From Brachypterus glaber (lineage: Eukaryota > Arthropoda > Insecta > Coleoptera > Kateretidae), in assembly GCA_958510825.1 (NCBI GenBank), contig OY294054.1, positions 8,782,319-8,846,318 of the forward strand: 64,000 nt of DNA. The letters are read 5' to 3'. How positions within the stretch are numbered: the stretch's first letter is position 1; every line of letters begins with the position of its first letter. Under the pieces are notes generated by a model. It was not told the origin of the DNA. It searched no databases and saw nothing but the letters and a program-made list of their open reading frames with translations. Shown piece after piece: positions 53,126 through 62,903 of the stretch. The position numbers were made by a program, and so were the translations under genes.

Positions 53126-53228
53126 TAGGGATCGACCGATATCCATATCGGCAAAAATTCGCTATTTCGGTTATCGGTCGATATGAAAGTCCATATCGGC
53201 ATATCGGCAAATGGAAATTAATAAGTAG

Positions 53229-53469
53229 TACTGTAAAAAAAAAGTCAAAATGTGTAAATTTACATGCTAAATCAGAGGTAATATGTTGCCAAGCAGGTGC
53301 ACGTAAAGTTTACGAGATTTAACTTGTAATTTTACATTTTTTTAGGAATATTACGTACATGAACATGTAATATTCCTAAAAAATTGTAAAATTTCAAGGT
53401 AAATCTCGTAAATTTTAGGTGCACTTGCTTGTAAATTTAAGCCGATTTAAACTTTTTTTTTGTAGTGTA
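53229..53469. mobile_element. Family P MITE, nested copy
   Basis: TACTGTAAAAAAAAAGTC then ATGTGTAAATTTACATGCTA, AATCAGAGGTAATATGTTGC, CAAGCAGGTGCACGTAAAGT, ACTTGTAATTTTACATTTTT and TTAGGAATATTACGTACATG. Then it mirrors back (AATATTCCTAAAAAATTGTA, AATCTCGTAAATTTTAGGTG, TTTGTAGTGTA). TA flanks both ends. Longer than the 60369 copy because of the TTAGGAATATT-type centre. Confidence 0.85.
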
Positions 53470-53526
53470 CATAATATATATATATAATATAATTATATTA
53501 TATTAATATATTATACATATTATGTA

Positions 53527-54175
53527 CTACTTTTGCCGTCCAAAAGTCAACCCCCCCCCCGCCCCCCTCTTAACTTTTGAACGAATTTTGATATCGTCTT
53601 CAAATTTGGAGCAACCAATAAGACAACTCAAAATCTCTTTTGGCATTTATTCGGTATATTTATATTTTAAAATGTGGTCAGGGGTGTATAGGAAGGATTT
53701 TTTAATAGAAAGGGGGGTCGTGTGATACATCACATCACATTTTTTTTAAACATTTTTTTATCTTTTAGTTTTTTAATTTTGTTTGTTAAAGAATACAATT
53801 TTTTAAAGATTTTTTTGTAAAATATTATTTATATTATTTAAAATTGGTTTAAAAGTATTATTAACCATTTTTCAAAAATTGATTGATTTTCGAAAGATCA
53901 TGAAATTCCCCTTTTTAACCCTATTTGAAACCCCCAAAAAATAAAAAAATTTGTTATCGAATAGAAAATTTTATAAGCTTTAAAATGATTTACCACACGA
54001 TCCCCCTTTTAATTTAAAAAATGCCCCTTATGCTCCCATGCCCACATTTTAAAATCTGAAAATATCAAATATATCCAAAAGGATAGTTTGAGTTGTTTTA
54101 TTTAAATGCTTTAAATTTGAAACAGATATCTCCACTCGTTCAATAGTTAGAGAGGGTGACTTTTGGACCGCTCTG
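53527..54175. mobile_element. Tc1-like TIR element, most complete family T copy
   Basis: Left: TACTTTTGCCGTCCAAAAGT, CTTAACTTTTGAACGAATTT, GATATCGTCTTCAAATTTGG, AATAAGACAACTCAAAATCT and GGGGTCGTGTGATACATCAC. Right is the mirrored set: CCACACGATCCCCC, GCCCACATTTTAAAATCTGA, TTGAAACAGATATCTCCACT, CGTTCAATAGTTAGAGAGGG and TGACTTTTGGACCGCTCTG, then TA. Arms exceed 150 bp. Interior has no transposase frame. Confidence 0.8.
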
Positions 54176-54404
54176 TATATTATATTGCCTGGTCTTAATA
54201 TATGTATTTTACTTTTTATTATATCTCATTTTTGAAAATTTACATTTACTTGTAGTTATTGTATCTAACCAACATTTTTTTATTCACTATTTTATTCATA
54301 TTTAATATGCCGATATATATTGGCATATCGGCATATAGGCAACGTCCATATCGGTATCGGCCGATTATCGGTATGGGCAAAAAAATCCGTATGGTCGATC
54401 CCTA

Positions 54405-55358
54405 TTTACGACAAATAAAAAATATTTACTATTATATTATTTTATTTAAAATAAAAATTCATGAGTGTTAAATACTATGTTTCTCGAAAATAATAGCATA
54501 CTTCTAGTTTGTGGGGTCTATTTTAACTGGTATAAATTTTATTTTAATACTATCGTTAAAAAACGAGCAATTTGTTCTAGACGAAGAATTAATTCTTTTA
54601 AAATAACAATAACAATAACAAGATGTAAGGAAAATATTATTTTGTCCTTCCTGTTTTTTTTTGACTTGAGATTTCAGTTCTATATTACCCCGCTTTATCT
54701 TCCTTTATGAAAATAAAAGTGAATGGTTAAAATTAAGTTAAAACAATTAACAAAATTAATTGAAGGCTTATAAAAATGTAAAGTGAAAAAAATGCAACAT
54801 TAGTTTAATAAAAAATGCTAGAAAATAAATGAGTTACTCTCTATCGAAAAGGGTCGTTGTGTCAGTTTCATTAGGCCATTTAGGCCCAGAACCTCCGACA
54901 ATTAAATCATTAAAGTAATTAAAAAATATCTTATTTTAAGAAATAAGGAAAAAATAAATACTATTTTTTGTTGAACTACGCCTAAAGTAAAATTTACTGT
55001 AGTCTTTTATGTCGTAGTTGTTTTTAAAAAAGTATTTTCACTAAAACCGGGTGGATTTTCTCTTTTTTATCTAAAACTTTTTTTCTGTTTAATTTTTTGA
55101 TTTTTTCTTATTTTATTATACTTTTTTATGTAAAAATCCACAAAGCAGTATATGGTATAACATCGCAGGATTAACCGTTTTTGAAGATAAATGCATTTAA
55201 AGTAATTTTTTACGCATCAAGAACCAAAAATAAAAAAATATAAAGCCAAAAACAAAGATGGTTATTTAACATTTAAAACTGAGTAAAAAAATATATGCAC
55301 CTTGGTCAAAAAATCATTCCTAAAAGAGCTAGACATTCTTAAAATACACCATGCCTTT
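54405..55358. other. Stretch without recognised features
   Basis: AT-rich with an AATAACAATAACAATAACAA run at 54602. Open frames of 70-81 residues have no domain. It ends at the assembly gap. Confidence 0.4.
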
Positions 55359-55558
55359 NNNNNNNNNNNNNNNNNNNNNNNNNNNNNNNNNNNNNNNNNN
55401 NNNNNNNNNNNNNNNNNNNNNNNNNNNNNNNNNNNNNNNNNNNNNNNNNNNNNNNNNNNNNNNNNNNNNNNNNNNNNNNNNNNNNNNNNNNNNNNNNNNN
55501 NNNNNNNNNNNNNNNNNNNNNNNNNNNNNNNNNNNNNNNNNNNNNNNNNNNNNNNNNN
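55359..55558. other. Assembly gap (200 N)
   Basis: Exactly 200 unknown bases. The round number indicates a placeholder of unspecified true length. Any frame crossing it is meaningless. Confidence 0.99.
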
Positions 55559-56039
55559 GAAAATGTTAAACCGCTCCTGGTAAACTTCTGTATTTATGAT
55601 TCGACTGTATTTAATTTGAGGTCAACATTCTGCATAGCTTATTATAGGGAAAGGTATGTAATTTTGTTATAAGGACTTTTGGCAGATTTTAGTAGGTATA
55701 TGTAAATAGGTATATCCAATATAAAATATTGATGGGCCATTTTGCTCCACTCTATGATTAGATATTCAAATGTAGTTATGCCAAAAATGCAGTAAGCTAT
55801 GACGTTTAATTTCGGTTTTGAAAACTACCATAAAGACATATATTATGAGAATTTTGTTGTTTATCATTACATATATGCAAATTATATGTCCAAAAATATC
55901 AATTTAATTCCATACTATAAAGTTGAATACACTGCTCCACAAAAATTCAAAGGTTTACCCCAAGACTTACGTATTTAGCAAAGAGATAGTTTTTCCCGAG
56001 TAGTGGTCTACTCTCGAAACAGTCATACAAGATTGTTCG

Positions 56040-56295
56040 AAGTAGAGGAATAGGAAGAGGAAGAAGAGGAGGAGAAGGAGGAAGAGGAGAACTAGGAGTA
56101 GTAGTAGTAGCGAGGAGGAGGAGGAGGAGGAGGGGGAGGAGGAGGAGGAGGAGGAGTTTATTTTGAATATTAAACTGTCCCCTATTTTGATATAGGAGGG
56201 AAGGAGGATGATGAGGAGGGGGAGGAGGATGAGGAGGAGGGGGAGGAGGATGAGGAAGAGGAGGACGAGGAGGAGGAGGAGGAGGAGGAGGAGTT
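56040..56295. repeat. GAG/GGA microsatellites with a shared linker
   Basis: Purine tracts at 56043-56155 and 56200-56292 (AGGAGGAGG with GAA, GAT and GGGG interruptions). They are separated by AGTTTATTTTGAATATTAAA then CTGTCCCCTATTTTGATATA. The linker is the start of a longer segment repeated at 56293, 58427 and 58710, so these tracts are part of a duplicated series. Confidence 0.9.
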
Positions 56296-58425
56296 TATTC
56301 TGAATATTAAACTATCCCCTATTTTGATATATTAAAATTATATAGCACTATGAATGCAATGAAAATAACTCAAAAAAACTGTGGTATGGTTTGTTTTGTA
56401 CCTCTGTACTTTTGAATGATAACATATCCCTATGAAAAATGACCAATAGAAATCAAATACAAACCAATAGAAATTTGTATTGGTTTTTATTGGTCTCTAT
56501 TGGTTTTATTGGTCTTTATTGGTATTAAAATTAAACTCTATTGGTTTATATTGGTCTGTGTTGGAAAAAATTTTTACTGGTTATTACCAATACAAAACGT
56601 ATTGGTCTGTATTGGTTCTTTTCCAAAATATATGTTATTTTATTGGTATGTATTGGTTTAAATTGGATATTATATTTATTGGTAAATACCAATACAAAAC
56701 TTATTGGTCCGTATTGGTTTATTTAAATATTTTTTTTAATATATATTGGTATCTAATGGTTTATATTGGACTTTATATTTATTGGTAAGTACCAATACAA
56801 AAACCTTATTTTTGTATTGGTTTGTATTGGTTTATATTTGACCAAATATCGATATTATATTTATTGGTAAATTCCAATACAAAAACTTATTGGTCTGTAT
56901 TGGTCTTTTTTAAATATTTTTTTTTATATTGGTATCTAATGGTTTATATTGGATATTATATTTATTGGTAAATACCAGTACAAAAACCTTCTTTTTTGTA
57001 TTGGTTTATATTTGACGAAATATCGATATTATATTTATTGGTAAATACCAATACAAAAACTTATTGGTCTGTATTGGTCTTTTTCAAATATTTTTTTTAT
57101 ATTGGTATCTAATGGTTTATATTGGATATTATATTTATTGGTAAATACCAGTACAAAAACCTTCTTTTTTGTATTGGTTCATATTTGTCGAAATATCTAT
57201 ATTATATTTATTGGCACATACCAATACAAACACTTATTGGTCTGTACAGACCAATACGTATTGTTCTTTTTCAAATATTTTTTTTTATATTATAATATTA
57301 ATACCAATTGGTATCTAATGGTTTGTATTGGATATTATATTTATTGGTAAATACCAATAAAAAAAACTTTTTTTTTTCTATTGGTTTGTATTGTTTTATA
57401 TTTGATATTATATTTATTGGTAAGTACCAATAAAAAAAAATATTTTTTCTATTGGTTTATATTTTATATTATATTTATTGGCAAATACCAATATAAAAAC
57501 TTTTAATATTATTTATGTTTGAAACTGCCCCTTGTCTGGGTTGAATCTGCCTCGCTCTGGGGCTGATTCAGCCATTTTGCAGCCTGTGATTTAAACAGCA
57601 AAAAAAAATATTAAATATTTATTTTATAAAATTTTTAACTACAGCTATTTATAGACAAAGGTTTGAAGTTTACGACAATGGAAAAATTATTTTGAAATAT
57701 TTATATTTTACAAAGTCGTTGAACCTTCCCCTACAATTTTTTATTGCAATTTCCTAACTTTATGAAGGCAACATTTTCCAACTTTGATAAAAATTACTAA
57801 AGTTTAAGTTAAACCATTATTTTTGAATTATTCAAATTGAATGAATATAAAAACAATGGTTTTTTGTTCGCGGTTTCGTTTAAAAAGCCGGCGTCTATGG
57901 TTTGGTTATTTCCAATAAGATACATTTTATCTTTATTGGTCCGTATTGGTACATTATTGTACCGGTAAAATCCAATATAAACCAATATACCAACTTCTAC
58001 AAATTATATTGGTAATTTCCAATAAGATACATTGTATGCCTCTCTATTGGTCTGTATTGGTCTCTATCGGTTATTTTATTGGGAAGCCCATTATAAACCA
58101 ATAGAAAACGACTTACACAAGATTGTATTGGTAATTTCCAATAATACGTTTTTCGAGTCTCTATTGGTTTTTTTTCGCTTTGTATTCGGTTATTGTACTG
58201 GTCTATATTGGAGTTTACCAATAGAAACCGACTTACGTAAGTCGTTTTCTATTGGTCTGTATTGGTATATACCAGTTCAATAACCGAGTACAAACCTCAA
58301 AAAAACCAATAGAAAATTTCTTCTGTTCTCTATTGGTCATTTTTCATAGGGATACAAACTCCAATATATTACTGTAATATAAAGTAACTTATAAAGTCCA
58401 AACCTAGCGAGGAGGAGGAGGAGGA
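56293..58425 (+). repeat. GAG-linked duplicated segment, copy split by the TTGGT element
   Basis: AGTTTATTCTGAATATTAAA, CTATCCCCTATTTTGATATA, TATAGCACTATGAATGCAAT, AAAACTGTGGTATGGTTTGT and ACCTCTGTACTTTTGAATGA, then TAACAT at 56426. It resumes at 58352 with ACAAACTCCAATATATTACT, GTAATATAAAGTAACTTATA and AAGTCCAAACCTAGCGAGG. The intervening DNA is the 1,924-bp element described next. The same segment without interruption is at 58710-58885. Confidence 0.85.
56428..58351. mobile_element. 1,924-bp TIR element made of TTGGT-rich repeats
   Basis: The tips CCCTATGAAAAATGACCAAT with AGA and TCTATTGGTCATTTTTCATA with GGG are exact inverses over about 23 bases. The interior consists almost wholly of TATTGGT and ACCAATA words, many as local palindromes such as TATTGGTAAATACCAATA. 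A unit of about 175-205 bp recurs, marked by ATTGGTATCTAATGGTTTAT at about 56743, 56926, 57099 and 57306. A non-repetitive island lies at 57510-57900. Unoccupied copies of the target at 58484 and 58842 (AACATATACAAACTCC) show the element adds AT or TA at the junction. There is no transposase; tandem frames such as the 102-residue one at 56480 are repeat readings. Superfamily undetermined. Confidence 0.85.
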
Positions 58426-58540
58426 GTTTATTCTGAATATTAAACTTGGTTTGTTTTGTACCTCTGTACTTTTGAATGATAACATATACAAACTCCAATA
58501 TATTACTGTAATATAAAGTAACTTATAAAGTCCAAACCTA
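58407..58540 (+). repeat. GAG-linked segment, internally deleted copy with empty site
   Basis: (GAG)n, then AGTTTATTCTGAATATTAAA CTTGG, TTTGTTTTGTACCTCTGTAC, TTTTGAATGATAACATATAC and AAACTCCAATATATTACTGT. About 90 bp between TTAAACT and TTGGTTTG is missing compared with 58710. The sequence at 58481-58496 is the uninterrupted insertion site of the 1,924-bp element. Confidence 0.85.
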
Positions 58541-58542
58541 GC

Positions 58543-58712
58543 AAGGAGGAGGAGGAGGAGGAGGAGGAGGAGGAGGAGAAGGAGGAGGAGGAGGAGGAGG
58601 AGGAGGAGGAGGAGGAGGAGGAGGAGGAGGAGGAGGAGGAGGGGGGGGGGGAGGATGAGGAGGAGGAGGAGGAGGAGGAGGGGGAGGAGGAGGAGGAGGA
58701 GGAGGAGGAGTT
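58543..58712. repeat. (GGA)n microsatellite
   Basis: About 165 bp of GGAGGAGGA with a G run (GGGGGGGGGGG near 58640) and one GAT interruption. Purine-only on the plus strand. Confidence 0.95.
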
Positions 58713-58890
58713 TATTCTGAATATTAAACTATCCCCTATTTTGATATATTAAAATTATATAGCACTATGAATGCAATGAAAATAACTCAAAAAAAACTGT
58801 GGTATGGTTTGTTTTGTACCTCTGTACTTTTGAATGATAACATATACAAACTCCAATATATTACTGTAATATAAAGTAACTTATAAAATA
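58710..58890 (+). repeat. GAG-linked segment, complete copy with empty site
   Basis: AGTTTATTCTGAATATTAAA, CTATCCCCTATTTTGATATA, TATAGCACTATGAATGCAAT, GTACCTCTGTACTTTTGAAT, GATAACATATACAAACTCCA and ATATTACTGTAATATAAAGT. It carries the second unoccupied target at about 58836-58852. Confidence 0.85.
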
Positions 58891-58904
58891 ATTGGAATAG
58901 TTAA

Positions 58905-59003
58905 TTGGAGTTTGTATATGTTATCATTCATCAAGTACGGAGGTACAAAACAAACCATACCACTTTTTTTTGAGTTATGGTGGTCTTGCATTCATAGTGC
59001 GAT
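58905..59003 (-). repeat. GAG-linked segment, inverted partial copy
   Basis: TTGGAGTTTGTATATGTTAT, CATTCATCAAGTACGGAGGT, ACAAAACAAACCATACCAC, TTTTTTGAGTTATGGTGGTC and TTGCATTCATAGTGCG. This is the reverse complement of 58755-58855. With 58710-58890 it makes a hairpin-like pair. It too has an empty insertion site. Confidence 0.8.
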
Positions 59004-59390
59004 ATTTGCCACAAATGTATTTTTGTCGGTGTTGAATTATGACCGTTTTTTCTTTTTAAAAGCTTGTCGGACAGTATAATTTTAATACGTGATATTAAAA
59101 GTAATTTTTGCAAAATGGACCATGCCAATAATTATCGATAAATTAACGATAAAATATTATCGAAAAAGTATAGACTATGGAGATAAATTTAACATTGGAT
59201 CACGCGATATACTACCTTATATTACAACAGGTATATCGTACAATGTAGGGTATTTATGGTACTTATTTTAATATGGCACGGATCACCTCATCTGGGCCCT
59301 TATTGCCTTCATTTATTTCAAGTCATTAACCTGGCAGGTTTTTTTTTCTAAAAATTACACCTATATATTGGATATGTAACACAGTGGCGG
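59004..59390. other. Stretch without recognised features
   Basis: A 60-residue frame at 59089-59271 has no known domain. No repeat partner seen. Confidence 0.4.
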
Positions 59391-59560
59391 ACTGGCCAAG
59401 TCGGCAGAATGCCGACCGGGCCTCTTGAAGGAATGATCGTACAGTTTTATAAACAAAGATTATTGTCCTAAATTTCGAGCCACTGTATTTTGAAATTAAT
59501 TTTATAGACTGGGCCCTATGCCCAAATTTATTTAAAAGAATTTTGCTTCTTGACGGATCC
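59390..59560. mobile_element. Possible hAT-type terminal fragment (CAGTGGCGGACTGGCC)
   Basis: CAGTGGCGGACTGGCCAAGT with GTCGGCAGAATGCCGAC (a 7-bp hairpin) and CGGGCCTC. Further on is GACTGGGCCCTATGCCCAAA. Ends of this style occur in hAT-like elements, but a matching second tip and duplication are absent. Confidence 0.35.
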
Positions 59561-59743
59561 CTCAAAATCATACCTTATTTTTTTACTATATTTCTATATA
59601 TGATTATCATGATATCCATGATTTTTAGTTTCTCAAAAATCTACATACCTACTCACCTTTACTAGTTTTTTGGGTTGTCATTTTTTCAGAAAATTTAATT
59701 TTCAAAACAAGTTAATTGAAAGATTAACTATATTAAAACAAGC

Positions 59744-60246
59744 CATAAAGTGAAATTCTTAAAAAAATTAAAAAAAAACTTTACAAAATAACAATTAAAA
59801 AAAAGATAGTTTTTGAAAAAGGAAAATTTTTGAAAAAAATATAATTTAAATTTTTTTTTCAAAAAGAACTTTTTCAAAAAAAACATTTTTTTTATTTTCT
59901 TTTTGGGAAAAACGAAAAAAAAATAATATTTTATTTTTTTTTAAGTTTAACCCCTCATAACTTTTTTTGGGGGGAGTATTTTCAAAAACAATAGGGATCT
60001 TTTCTTCATAGAACTTGATTTTTCCTGAAAATTTTAAGTCTGTCGGATAAATCGTTCTTGAGTTATCGTGTCCACAAAAATCGTAAAATCGAACGGAAGG
60101 ACGAACGGACAGACGGACGGACGGACATTCCAGTCCAAACGTTACTTTTTTTTTCATGAAAGAAATTTTTATCCAAGAATTTTTTGTCTAGGACAGTTTT
60201 GGCTATTTTGGGTAACTCGAAACTACCGTATAATATTATTCTAGCG
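59744..60246 (+). mobile_element. Family A dispersed repeat, near-full copy
   Basis: ACAAGCCATAAAGTGAAATT, long A/T runs, AAGTTTAACCCCTCATAACT, CAATAGGGATCTTTTCTTCA, ACTTGATTTTTCCTGAAAAT, AAGTCTGTCGGATAAATCGT and GAGTTATCGTGTCCACAAAA. Then a GGACAGACGGACGGACGGAC tract, TATCCAAGAATTTTTTGTCT and an end ATAATATTATTCTAGCGCAT. A family P fragment is joined directly at its end. Confidence 0.72.
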
Positions 60247-60249
60247 CAT

Positions 60250-60357
60250 ATAAAATTCCTAAAAAATTGTAAAATTACAAGTTAAATCTCGTAAATTTTA
60301 CGTCCACATATTACCTCTGATATAGCATCTAAATTTACACATTTTTTTGTAGTGTAT
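60250..60357. mobile_element. Family P MITE, right half
   Basis: AATTCCTAAAAAATTGTAAA, TTACAAGTTAAATCTCGTAA, ATTTTACGTCCACATATTAC, CTCTGATATAGCATCTAAAT and TTACACATTTTTTTGTAGTG, then TA. It ends ten bases before the complete copy that follows in the same place. Confidence 0.75.
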
Positions 60358-60368
60358 AATAATAAAAT

Positions 60369-60532
60369 ACACTACAAAAAAATGTGTAAATTTACATGCT
60401 AAATCAGAGGTAATACGTTGCCAAGCAGGTGTAAAATTTAAGAGATTTAACTTGTAAATTTTACATGTACCTGCTTGGCAACATATTACCTCTGATTTAG
60501 CATGTAAATTTACACATTTTTTTTACAGTGTA
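60369..60532. mobile_element. Family P MITE, complete compact palindrome
   Basis: TACACTACAAAAAAATGTGT, AAATTTACATGCTAAATCAG, AGGTAATACGTTGCCAAGCA and GGTGTAAAATTTAAG. It is mirrored by TTAACTTGTAAATTTTACAT, GTACCTGCTTGGCAACATAT, TACCTCTGATTTAGCATGTA and AATTTACACATTTTTTTTAC, then AGTGTA. TA at both tips. Nearly the whole 164 bp folds as one hairpin. Copies at 33609, 53229 and 60250. Confidence 0.9.
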
Positions 60533-60878
60533 CCTGCTAATATTAAAAAGGAAAAAGTTGATATACCATTTGAAAATATTTGTAATTTTCCAAACGATTT
60601 AACAGCACATGACCCCAAAGCTCAAATATCTGATATATAACCCTTGTTTCTTGTTTTAGGGGACAATCGAATGTCGGTTGTCCTTTCATCCTTACTTCCC
60701 CAGTCGTTTCCTTTTGCTATTGCCTGCTTGCTTGCTTGCTTATTTTGTGGGATTATACTACAGGCAATAATTATACTCTTAGCAGTACTATAGCTTAAAG
60801 AGTAATATAGATTCACTCTAAATTTTCCAAAATTTGGAAATTTTTAAAAGATTTTCGTATTTAGTCAAGTGATCTTAT
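60533..60878. other. Stretch without recognised features
   Basis: A minus-strand 64-residue frame (60622-60816) is not recognised. A short GCTTGCTTGCTTGC run lies at 60725. No gene can be supported. Confidence 0.35.
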
Positions 60879-61089
60879 AAACCGGTGGTTTTTTGCAAAT
60901 TTTAACTTTTTGTTTCCGACCCCTGATTTTTTTCATAAATCGTTTAAACACACCATAAGAAGTAATTTAGGCAAATATAAAAAAAATCGTAGGGGCCGAT
61001 CGTTTTTTATTTACATTTTTTCTCATTAATTATAATATGTACAATGTATATTGTACAATGTATATATTACTTACTTAAACATCAATATA

Positions 61090-61747
61090 CAGGGTTATTC
61101 AGAAATAAGTTCGATAAATTTAAGGTTGGTCCGGAAATGAGCCCTAAGGAGCTGCGGTCCTTCGAAGATGGACATATTGAATGGGGAACAAAAAAAGCAA
61201 CAATAAAATTTTAATGCTTTAAGGCAATTTTTCACTTAAAACTAAGCAAAAAAGTATTCTTCACCACTATTTAAAAAGTAACATTTGTAGTGGCACAAAA
61301 TGTTACTTCCTCTTAATTGCATTTTTTTTTTTGAAAACGGTTGCTCCTACAGTGTTACACTATATGACATTTTTTATGTATTTTTCTTAAAGAATTCTAT
61401 ATTTATTACAAAAAATCTAAAAAAAAAAATACAAATAAAAAAGTTTGGGGCAAAAATGTGTTAAGCCTCACATATTTTGTCAGTTAGGCACGCCTCTGGA
61501 TAAATTCAAAAAAATAAAATAACATAAACTTATCGCCCTTAATAATACTAGTATACATGCAAAAGCTCGCCGCTCTAGCTTAAAGGGTACAAGAGTTATT
61601 AATTAAAGACTTTATTTTTATTACAATTTTAAAGAGCCGTAGCTCCCTTAGGACTCATTTGCGGACTTTTTTTATAGCAACTGTTTTTATATTTTTTAAA
61701 GTAAAATCACCTCTTAAATTTTTCTAACTTATTTCTGAATAACCCTG
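61090..61747. mobile_element. TIR element, family G copy 2 (nested)
   Basis: CAGGGTTATTCAGAAATAAG, TTCGATAAATTTAAGGTTGG, TCCGGAAATGAGCCCTAAGG and AGCTGCGGTCCTTCGAAGAT, through ATGTTACTTCCTCTTAATTG and GGTTGCTCCTACAGTGTTAC. It ends AGAGCCGTAGCTCCCTTAGG ... TTATTTCTGAATAACCCTG. TA on both sides. It is co-linear with 42732-43456, with a shortened left arm (about 30 bp missing) and other small deletions. Confidence 0.9.
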
Positions 61748-61868
61748 TATATTTTAGATATAATAATAAAATTATTATTTATAATTACTAAATTATAAAA
61801 ATGTTTATCTCCAACGCCAAGGGGTGTATCTTTTTTTTTCAGCGCATTATTGTTTTATGGGCGTAGTC

Positions 61869-62410
61869 GACCGAAAAATAAAAATTTTTTTTTTGCATAT
61901 TCGGACTTAAAATTCCCTGAAATGTCGAGAAAATGTGAAAATGTGACGTCAAATATGGTTGACATTGGAGAGCAGCAAGGGGGGAAAAGGAGTAAAAAAC
62001 TATTATTTTTGGCGATAACTAGCTTTATATTGGTCGAAAGATAACAATTCTTATCCTACAACAAAATTAATTAAAATTTTAGTAGAAATTAAAAAAAAAC
62101 AATTTTTAACGATACAATAAATTTTATTCTACGATCAATAATAAGCGAGTTAAGGCAAAAAATATTAATTTTTGCCCCCTTTGCCCCCTTGCCTGATCTC
62201 AATGTTAACCATATTTGACGTAAAACAAACTACGAAGGTCCTGAATCGGTGAAAGATTTTTTTTAAATCGGACCTTTCGTTTAGAAGTTGTAAGGTTTAT
62301 GACAGAAGAGAGACAGACCGATATTTTGCTAACACCCACTTTTTTCACATTTTCTCGACGTTTTATGGCATTTTAAGTATGAATATGCAACAAAAAAAAA
62401 TTTTTCGGTC
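61869..62410. mobile_element. 542-bp inverted-repeat element (GACCGAAAAAT ends)
   Basis: GACCGAAAAATAAAAATTTT, TTTTTTGCATATTCGGACTT, AAAATTCCCTGAAATGTCGA and GAAAATGTGA are mirrored by CACATTTTCTCGACGTTTTA, TGGCATTTTAAGTATGAATA and TGCAACAAAAAAAAATTTTT then CGGTC. Inside, GACGTCAAATATGGTTGACA pairs with TGTTAACCATATTTGACGT and GCAAGGGGGG pairs with GCCCCCTTGC. The two pairs are not evenly spaced, indicating indels. The 64-residue frame at 61850 has no domain. Confidence 0.78.
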
Positions 62411-62417
62411 TAAATAA

Positions 62418-62903
62418 CAGGCCAACAAGGATTTTGTGATCCTATGTTTCTTTTTCTGGCTTAGTTAAGACCCACTGACTGTCAAACAAGCATTTTTTTG
62501 TTTCATCACGAATAATTGTTTTCAGCTATAAACCATGCCAAAAATCTCATTCTTTAACATAAGGTATAGAATTTTTAAGTTATGGACCTTTTTCTACATC
62601 AACATAATCAAAAGAAACCATTTGACACATTTTTAGAAAGATCGAAACAAAAATAAAATTTTGGACCACCCTAATGGCACGATTTTTTTTAATTTTTCCT
62701 TATTTTATCCAAAATCAGCGGTATCAAAAATAGTCGTATGCAAAGATTCAGAATTTTGTTCCTTTTTTTTTCCTGGCCCACTGTGCAGTTGTTCACAATA
62801 TTGACAAAAACTAAAGTTATATTCGAAATCAACATAACTAAATTACCAAAAATCAGCTGTCAGATTCAAATCAACATCCAAAAGCTGAAAATTTGTTGGC
62901 CTG
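62418..62903. mobile_element. 486-bp TIR element (CAGGCCAACAAGG ends)
   Basis: CAGGCCAACAAGGATTTT at the left, AAAATTTGTTGGCCTG at the right, matching over about 17 bases with one change. The interior starts GTGATCCTATGTTTCTTTTT, and GGATTTTGTGATCCT also occurs at 11017 next to a family A copy. It lies eight bases after the previous element. Confidence 0.6.

Larger units (their letters stand above)
53126..54404. mobile_element. TAGGGATCGACCGATA-ended element with two nested MITEs
   Basis: The left end is TAGGGATCGACCGATATCCA and the right end ATGGTCGATCCCTA. Next to both ends are repeated ATCGG/CCGAT words (TCCATATCGGCATATCGGCA on the left; CATATCGGCATATAGGCAAC and ATCGGCCGATTATCGGTATG on the right). 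Between are a family P MITE (53229-53469) and a family T element (53527-54175), leaving only a few hundred bases of its own. A short TIR plus subterminal repeats suggests a hAT-like element. The candidate 8-bp flanks TTAAAAAC and TTTACGAC agree at only five positions, so this is unproven. Confidence 0.65.

Noticed and set aside
55302..55583. Open frame of 93 codons across unknown bases
   Set aside because: It spans 200 N and has no sequence content there.
56480..57350. Frames rich in GLYWFYW and NTNTK motifs
   Set aside because: They are translations of TATTGGT words inside the 1,924-bp TIR element; unit length varies out of frame.
59846..60157. 103-codon minus-strand frame
   Set aside because: It is the antisense of a family A repeat; similar short frames arise in other copies.
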